A stretch of DNA of 36,418 nucleotides, taken from Bradyrhizobium guangdongense (GTDB taxonomy: Bacteria; Pseudomonadota; Alphaproteobacteria; Rhizobiales; Xanthobacteraceae). The stretch lies in NCBI RefSeq assembly GCF_006483445.1, contig NZ_PPPT01000189.1, forward strand, positions 1 to 36,418, given 5' to 3'. Position numbers and translations under genes: made by a program. Positions 32,358 through 36,418 of the stretch are shown one piece after another. A model generated the notes under the pieces. It had not been told where the DNA came from. It ran no database searches and was given only the letters and a program-made list of their open reading frames with translations. How positions within the stretch are numbered: the first letter of the stretch is position 1; each line of letters opens with the position of its first letter.

Positions 32358-33089
32358 ATGGCGACCGTCAAGGAATTGAAGGCGACCGCACGTCCGAAGA
32401 GCGGCAAGGGGGCCGCCCGGGCAGAGCGTCGCGCCGGGAGAGTGCCCGGAGTGATCTATGGAAACAACCAGCCCCCCGTGACGATCTCGATCGAAGATCG
32501 TGAACTGCGCCAGCGCATCCTGGCCGGCCGGTTCCTGACCACCCTGGTCGACATCGACCTCGAGGGCAAGAAGCACCGCGTGATTCCGCGCGACTTCCAT
32601 CTCGACCCGGTCAAGGATTTTCCGATCCATGTCGACTTCATGCGGCTCGGCGAAGGCGCCACCATCCGCATCAGCGTGCCCCTGCACGTCGTGAAGGCGG
32701 AAGCCTCGCCCGGTATCAAGCGCGGCGGCACGGTCAACATCGTTGCGCACGCGATCGAGCTCGAATGCTCGGTCGAGAACATCCCGCAATACATCGAGGT
32801 CGATGTCGGCACGCTCGAAATCGGTCACTCCCTGCATCTGGCGGACGTCAAGCTTCCGTCGGGCGTCAAGGCGCTGACCCGCGAGGACGCAACGCTCGTC
32901 ACCATCGTGCCGCCCTCGGGCTACGCGGAAGAGCAGAAGGCGGCGGCTGCGGCTGCAGCCGGTGCTGCTGCTCCGGGTGCTGCGCCTGCGGCTGCTGCTC
33001 CGGCGGCTGGTGCTGCGGCGCCGGCAGCGGGTGCTGCTGCTCCGGCGGCGGCTGCCAAGGCTCCGGCCGGCGGCGACAAGAAGAAGTAA
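32358..33089 (+). CDS. rplY: 50S ribosomal protein bL25 (Ctc/TL5 form)
   Basis: bL25 binds 5S rRNA in the large subunit. The 243-residue product is the long CTC/TL5 type. The N-terminal 5S-binding domain (about 1-95) includes LKATARPKSGKGAARAERRAGRVPGVIYG, and the C-terminal beta domain (about 96-190) includes PVKDFPIHVDFMRLGEGATIRI. An Ala/Pro-rich tail of about 45 residues, ending GGDKKK, is low complexity and common in alphaproteobacterial homologues. The start at 32358 (MATVKELKA) has AAGGAC upstream. It precedes pth with a 60-base gap, a widely conserved gene pairing. Confidence 0.95.
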   Translation: MATVKELKATARPKSGKGAARAERRAGRVPGVIYGNNQPPVTISIEDRELRQRILAGRFLTTLVDIDLEGKKHRVIPRDFHLDPVKDFPIHVDFMRLGEGATIRISVPLHVVKAEASPGIKRGGTVNIVAHAIELECSVENIPQYIEVDVGTLEIGHSLHLADVKLPSGVKALTREDATLVTIVPPSGYAEEQKAAAAAAAGAAAPGAAPAAAAPAAGAAAPAAGAAAPAAAAKAPAGGDKKK

Positions 33090-33149
33090 TCTCTTAGAGA
33101 GCCGGCGCGCGGTCCCTGATCGCGCGCCGAGCGAGGGGCGCGCCGCGTC

Positions 33150-33755
33150 ATGCGACTCTTTGTTGGGCTCGGCAATCCCGGCGCGAAATACGCACGTAAC
33201 CGGCACAATATCGGCTTCATGGCCGTCGACGAGATTGCGCGGCGTCATGGTTTTGCACCATGGCGCCGTCGCTTTCAGGGCGAGACTTCGGAAGGCACGC
33301 TCGACACCGAGCGCGTCATCCTGATCAAGCCCACGACCTACATGAACGAGTCCGGCCGCGCCGTTCAGGAAGCTGCCAGCTTCTTCAAGATCGAGCCGCG
33401 CGACGTCACGGTGTTTCAGGACGAGCTCGAACTGCCGCCGGGCAAGGTGCGGGTGAAGATGGGCGGCGGCATCGCCGGCCATAATGGGCTGCGCTCGATC
33501 TCCGCGCATATCGGCAACGAGTATCGCCGGGTGCGGCTCGGCATCGGTCATCCCGGCGTCAAGGAATTCGTGCACGCGCATGTGCTGTCGGATTTCGCCA
33601 AGGCCGACGACGAGTGGGTGAGAACGTTGTGCGACGCCGTTGCCGAGCACGCCGGACTGCTCGCCAAGGGCGCGGATGCGACGTTTGCCAACAAGGTTCA
33701 TCTCGCCATGCAGGCGAAGGGATTTTTGACCAAGGACGAGAACGGCAAGGAATAA
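33150..33755 (+). CDS. pth: Peptidyl-tRNA hydrolase
   Basis: Pth frees tRNA from prematurely released peptidyl-tRNA. The 201-residue protein begins MRLFVGLGNPGAKYARNRHNIGF; Asn9 and catalytic His19 correspond to Asn10 and His20 of E. coli. Further family parts are KPTTYMNESG, the catalytic Asp in VFQDELELPPGK, and GGGIAGHNGLRSI. Length is normal. It lies downstream of rplY and 25 bases upstream of ychF, an order seen in many proteobacteria, so rplY-pth-ychF is probably an operon. Confidence 0.96.
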   Translation: MRLFVGLGNPGAKYARNRHNIGFMAVDEIARRHGFAPWRRRFQGETSEGTLDTERVILIKPTTYMNESGRAVQEAASFFKIEPRDVTVFQDELELPPGKVRVKMGGGIAGHNGLRSISAHIGNEYRRVRLGIGHPGVKEFVHAHVLSDFAKADDEWVRTLCDAVAEHAGLLAKGADATFANKVHLAMQAKGFLTKDENGKE

Positions 33756-33780
33756 CGGCGCCGTTTTCTTAGAGGACGAC

Positions 33781-34878
33781 ATGGGATTCAAATGCGGAAT
33801 TGTCGGGTTGCCAAATGTCGGCAAGTCGACCTTGTTCAACGCGCTGACCGAGACGGCAGCCGCGCAGGCGGCGAACTATCCGTTCTGCACGATCGAGCCC
33901 AATGTCGGCGAAGTCGCCGTGCCCGATCCGCGGCTCGACAAGCTCGCAGCCATCGCCAAGTCGGGGCAGATCATTCCGACGCGGCTGACCTTCGTCGACA
34001 TCGCCGGCCTCGTGCGCGGCGCTTCCAAGGGTGAAGGCCTCGGCAACCAGTTCCTGGCCAACATCCGCGAGGTCGACGCCATCGCGCATGTCGTGCGCTG
34101 CTTTGAGGACTCCGACATCACCCATGTCGAAGGCAAGATCGCGCCGCTCGCCGACATCGAAACCATCGAGACCGAGCTGATGCTCGCCGATCTCGACAGT
34201 CTCGAGAAGCGGGTCGACAACCTCAGCAAGAAAGCCAAGGGCAACGACAAGGACGCCAAGGAGCAGCTCGACCTCGTCAACCGGACGCTGGTGCTGCTGC
34301 GCGAGGGCAAGCCCGCGCGCCTCGTCGAGCGCAAGGCCGAGGAGGAGCGTGCCTTCGGTATGCTGGGATTGCTCTCCTCAAAGCCCGTGCTCTATGTCTG
34401 CAACGTCGAGGAAGGCTCGGCCGCAACCGGCAATGCCTTCTCCAAGGCGGTCGAGGAGCAGGCGGCGAAGGAGGGCGCGGTCGCCGTCGTCATCTCCGCC
34501 AAGATCGAATCCGAGATCGCGACCATCTCGCGTGAAGAGCGCGCCGACTTCCTGGAGACGCTGGGTCTGGAAGAAGCCGGCCTCGATCGCCTGATCCGCG
34601 CCGGCTATACGCTGCTCGACCTCATCACCTATTTCACGGTGGGCCCGAAGGAAGCGCGCGCCTGGACCATCCATCGCGGCACAAAAGCCCCGGCCGCCGC
34701 GGGCGTGATCCACACCGATTTCGAGAAGGGTTTCATCCGCGCCGAGACCATCGCCTATGACGACTACGTCGCGCTGGGCGGCGAAGCCGGCGCCCGCGAT
34801 GCCGGCAAGCTGCGGCTCGAAGGCAAGGAATACGTCGTCGCCGACGGCGACGTGATGCATTTCCGGTTTAATACGTGA
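33781..34878 (+). CDS. ychF: Ribosome-associated ATPase YchF (OLA1 family)
   Basis: YchF/OLA1 is an Obg-like P-loop protein that prefers ATP over GTP, binds ribosomes and influences oxidative stress responses. The 365-residue product shows G1 GLPNVGKSTLFNAL, switch region NYPFCTIEPNVG, G3 DIAGLVRGASKGEGLGNQFL, and YVCNVEEGS (NxxE) in place of the GTP-specific NKxD. The C-terminal TGS domain is visible as LLDLITYFTVGPKEARAWTI, ending DGDVMHFRFN. AGAGGACGAC precedes the ATG. It is the last gene of the rplY-pth-ychF unit; a palindromic repeat follows. Confidence 0.97.
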   Translation: MGFKCGIVGLPNVGKSTLFNALTETAAAQAANYPFCTIEPNVGEVAVPDPRLDKLAAIAKSGQIIPTRLTFVDIAGLVRGASKGEGLGNQFLANIREVDAIAHVVRCFEDSDITHVEGKIAPLADIETIETELMLADLDSLEKRVDNLSKKAKGNDKDAKEQLDLVNRTLVLLREGKPARLVERKAEEERAFGMLGLLSSKPVLYVCNVEEGSAATGNAFSKAVEEQAAKEGAVAVVISAKIESEIATISREERADFLETLGLEEAGLDRLIRAGYTLLDLITYFTVGPKEARAWTIHRGTKAPAAAGVIHTDFEKGFIRAETIAYDDYVALGGEAGARDAGKLRLEGKEYVVADGDVMHFRFNT

Positions 34879-34883
34879 CGGTC

Positions 34884-34987
34884 GTCATTCCGGGGCGCGC
34901 GTAGCGCGAACCCGGAATCCATTCATCCATTTTCTCTGAGGCTCGATGGATTCCGGGCTCGCGCCTTTCGGCGCGCCCCGGAATGAC
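34884..34987. repeat. Palindromic intergenic repeat, GTCATTCCGGGG family, copy 2
   Basis: The terminal arms are 17 bp and perfect (34884-34900 / 34971-34987). Internal GGATTCCGGG and CCCGGAATCC segments add a second inverted pair. It lies between convergent ychF and DUF4282 genes. The ends and the ATGGATTCCGGG block are shared with 2691-2815. Confidence 0.87.
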
Positions 34988-34990
34988 GAG

Positions 34991-35287
34991 CTAGCGCATC
35001 CCGCTGCCCTGGTCGCGGATCGCGCCGAGATGCTCGTTGATGCGGAACACGATCAGGATGAATTCCGCGATGATGCGCGAGAACACGATGCCGACCACGA
35101 CGCTCGCGATCGAGTAGAGCACGACGAGGAAACCGCCGAACGGGCTGATCGCCATCGCAGCGAGCCCAGAGAAGATGCCGGAGATGCCGAACAGGCAGAT
35201 CAGCGCGATCACCAGCACGTAGAAGGTCTTGATGATCGTCGGCGTGATGAAGCGGTCCCACTGGAACAGGTCGCTGAATGCAAACAT
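34991..35287 (-). CDS. DUF4282 membrane protein
   Basis: A 98-residue small membrane protein. It begins MFAFSDLFQWDRFITPTIIKTFYVL and has two hydrophobic segments (about 20-42 and 50-75), followed by FRINEHLGAIRD, the pattern of DUF4282. No function is known for the family. The ATG at 35287 has GGGGGAGA directly upstream. It lies between a palindromic repeat and the divergent MaoC genes. Confidence 0.87.
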   Translation of the reverse strand: MFAFSDLFQWDRFITPTIIKTFYVLVIALICLFGISGIFSGLAAMAISPFGGFLVVLYSIASVVVGIVFSRIIAEFILIVFRINEHLGAIRDQGSGMR

Positions 35288-35434
35288 TGGTCTCCCCCGG
35301 CAAATCGGGTCGCGTGAGTTTGGCTCGGTCAGGCAGGCCCGACTCGTCGAATGTAGCACGTGCCATGCGGCCGGGCGGGTTGAGATTGCCGCAAAGTGCG
35401 GCCACAATCTGTCATTCCCTCTGGCTTCCCCAAG

Positions 35435-35887
35435 ATGACCCTGACATTCGAAGATTTCCCGCCCGGCCGGTTCGGCTCGTTCGGCCCGCGCCATGTCACC
35501 CGCGACGAGATTTTGGCCTTCGCCGCCGAGTTCGATCCGCAGCCGATGCATCTGGACGAAGAGGCGGCGGCCAAAAGCATGCTCAAGGGCCTGTCCGGCT
35601 CGGGCTGGCATCTCTGCTCGCTGATGATGCGGATGATGGCGGACAGTTTCATCACGCGCGCGGCCTCGCTCGGCTCGCCCGGCGTCGACGAAGTGCACTG
35701 GCTCTCTCCGTTGCGGCCCGGCGACGATCTCACGCTCGATGTCGACGTGCTGGAGGCGCGGACCTCGAAGAGCCGTCCTGAACTCGGCATCGTTAAATTC
35801 AAATGCACCGCGCGCAACGCCAGGGGACAGGTGCTGTGCGAGATGACATCGCCGATCCTCATCAAGCGGCGCGAGGGAGCGGCCTGA
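35435..35887 (+). CDS. MaoC-type (R)-hydratase family protein, first of a pair
   Basis: A 150-residue hotdog-fold protein of the MaoC dehydratase family, which hydrates enoyl-CoA or related thioesters. The catalytic region is AAEFDPQPMHLDEEAA with the Asp-x4-His pattern (D and H of the R-hydratase motif), followed by GLSGSGWHLCSLMMRMMAD. The later WLSPLRPGDDLTLDVDV block is also family-typical. The start at 35435 (MTLTFEDFPPG) is preferred over a GTG at 35396. Its stop overlaps the next gene's start (TGATG). The substrate is unknown. Confidence 0.9.
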   Translation: MTLTFEDFPPGRFGSFGPRHVTRDEILAFAAEFDPQPMHLDEEAAAKSMLKGLSGSGWHLCSLMMRMMADSFITRAASLGSPGVDEVHWLSPLRPGDDLTLDVDVLEARTSKSRPELGIVKFKCTARNARGQVLCEMTSPILIKRREGAA

Positions 35888-36363
35888 TGCGGTTCTTCGA
35901 GGACATCCAGATCGGCCAGCGCCGCGAGATCGGGTCGCACACCTTTACCGCCGAGGCGATCAAGACCTTTGCCGCCAAATTCGATCCGCAGCGCTTCCAC
36001 CTCGACGAGGAGGAGGGCAAGAAATCGCTGTTCGGCGGGCTCGCGGCTTCAGGCTGGCATGTTGGCTCCGCCTGCATGCGGTTGCTGGTCGATGACGGCC
36101 GTCGCATGACGCAGGAAGCGGTGGCGCGCGGCGACAAGCTCGCGGTGTGGGGCCCGTCGCCGGGCTTTCGCGATTTGCGCTGGATCCGTCCGGTGCTCGC
36201 CGGCGACACCATTTCCTTCGTCAATGTCGTGACCGACAAGCGCACATCCGGCTCGCGCCCGGGCTGGGGCATTTTGCAGGCGACCACCACAGGCACGAAC
36301 CAGCGTGGCGAAGAGGTCTATTCCATCACTGCGACGGCCTTTGTACCGATGCGCGAGGCCTAG
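35887..36363 (+). CDS. MaoC-type (R)-hydratase family protein, second of a pair
   Basis: A 158-residue paralogue of the preceding protein. The corresponding hydratase region reads AAKFDPQRFHLDEEEGKKSLFGGLAASGWHVGSACMRL, then WIRPVLAGDTISFVNVVTDKRTSGSRPGWG. Both copies keep Asp and His of the active site, so neither is obviously a dead subunit. Overlapping tandem MaoC genes often encode proteins working together as a heteromer; that is inference here. The start ATG at 35887 shares one base with the previous stop. No promoter of its own is visible. Confidence 0.9.
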   Translation: MRFFEDIQIGQRREIGSHTFTAEAIKTFAAKFDPQRFHLDEEEGKKSLFGGLAASGWHVGSACMRLLVDDGRRMTQEAVARGDKLAVWGPSPGFRDLRWIRPVLAGDTISFVNVVTDKRTSGSRPGWGILQATTTGTNQRGEEVYSITATAFVPMREA

Positions 36364-36379
36364 TGCCTGCTTCACCTCG

Positions 36380-36393
36380 CCCCGCTTGCGGGG
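36380..36393. repeat. Start of a palindromic repeat cut by the window end
   Basis: CCCCGC and GCGGGG form a short hairpin within CACCTCGCCCCGCTTGCGGGG, directly after the last gene. It resembles a common rhizobial intergenic repeat whose other half would lie beyond the window. Confidence 0.4.
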
Positions 36394-36418
36394 AGAGGTC
36401 GGATTGCATCGAAGATGC

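Noticed and set aside
32940..33080. GCTGCTGC-rich repeat as a separate repeat element
   Set aside because: It encodes the Ala/Pro-rich tail of bL25, a normal feature of this protein in alphaproteobacteria.

Overview
The window reads as a chromosomal segment of an alphaproteobacterium of the Bradyrhizobium/Afipia type. The basis is very high GC with matching codon use, clear family relationships for most proteins, and several families of short palindromic intergenic repeats of the kind common in Bradyrhizobium. I recognise no phage, transposase, tRNA, rRNA or CRISPR array. Genus is inferred from pattern recognition and was not computed.

Left part (1-13.5 kb) is mostly core and accessory housekeeping. 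It holds the start of uvrC (minus, cut by the window edge and ending in a suspicious foldback), an outer-membrane beta-barrel gene, a cold-shock gene, rlmJ, a secreted RNase T2, three small exported proteins, a MarR / response regulator / histidine kinase operon (minus) divergent from ilvE, a DUF2314 gene, hisS, a 4-oxalocrotonate-type tautomerase, a FlK-like thioesterase, proC and a YbjN gene.

The centre (14.4-24.1 kb, all plus) is the most distinctive region. An FMN riboswitch precedes a type II lumazine synthase (ribH). Next comes a complete-looking aerobic form I molybdenum-copper CO dehydrogenase locus in the order coxC-like regulator (MHYT sensor plus LytTR DNA-binding domain), coxM, coxS, coxL, coxD, coxE, coxF, coxG. 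CoxL has the form I active-site signature AYRCSFR. The cofactor-binding residues of CoxM and CoxS fall at the positions I recall for the Afipia (Oligotropha) carboxidovorans enzyme. A pair of direct repeats 21 bp apart sits just upstream of coxM and is a good candidate operator for the LytTR regulator. CoxMSL would oxidise CO, CoxD/E/F mature the Cu-S-Mo site, and CoxG links the enzyme to the membrane/quinone pool. coxB, coxH, coxI and coxK are not present.

Right part (24.1-36.4 kb): a translationally coupled pair encoding a HEXXH metallopeptidase and an ATP-grasp ligase (minus, unknown substrate), then prs, a lipoprotein, and a minus-strand operon of a dienelactone-hydrolase-like protein, lgt, an NDUFAF7/MidA-type methyltransferase and pgeF. 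On the plus strand follow ubiK, rplY (bL25), pth and ychF. A DUF4282 membrane protein (minus) and two overlapping MaoC-type hydratase genes close the window.

At least five kinds of palindromic intergenic repeat are scattered between genes, three of them present twice. One copy sits inside the cox operon between coxL and coxD.
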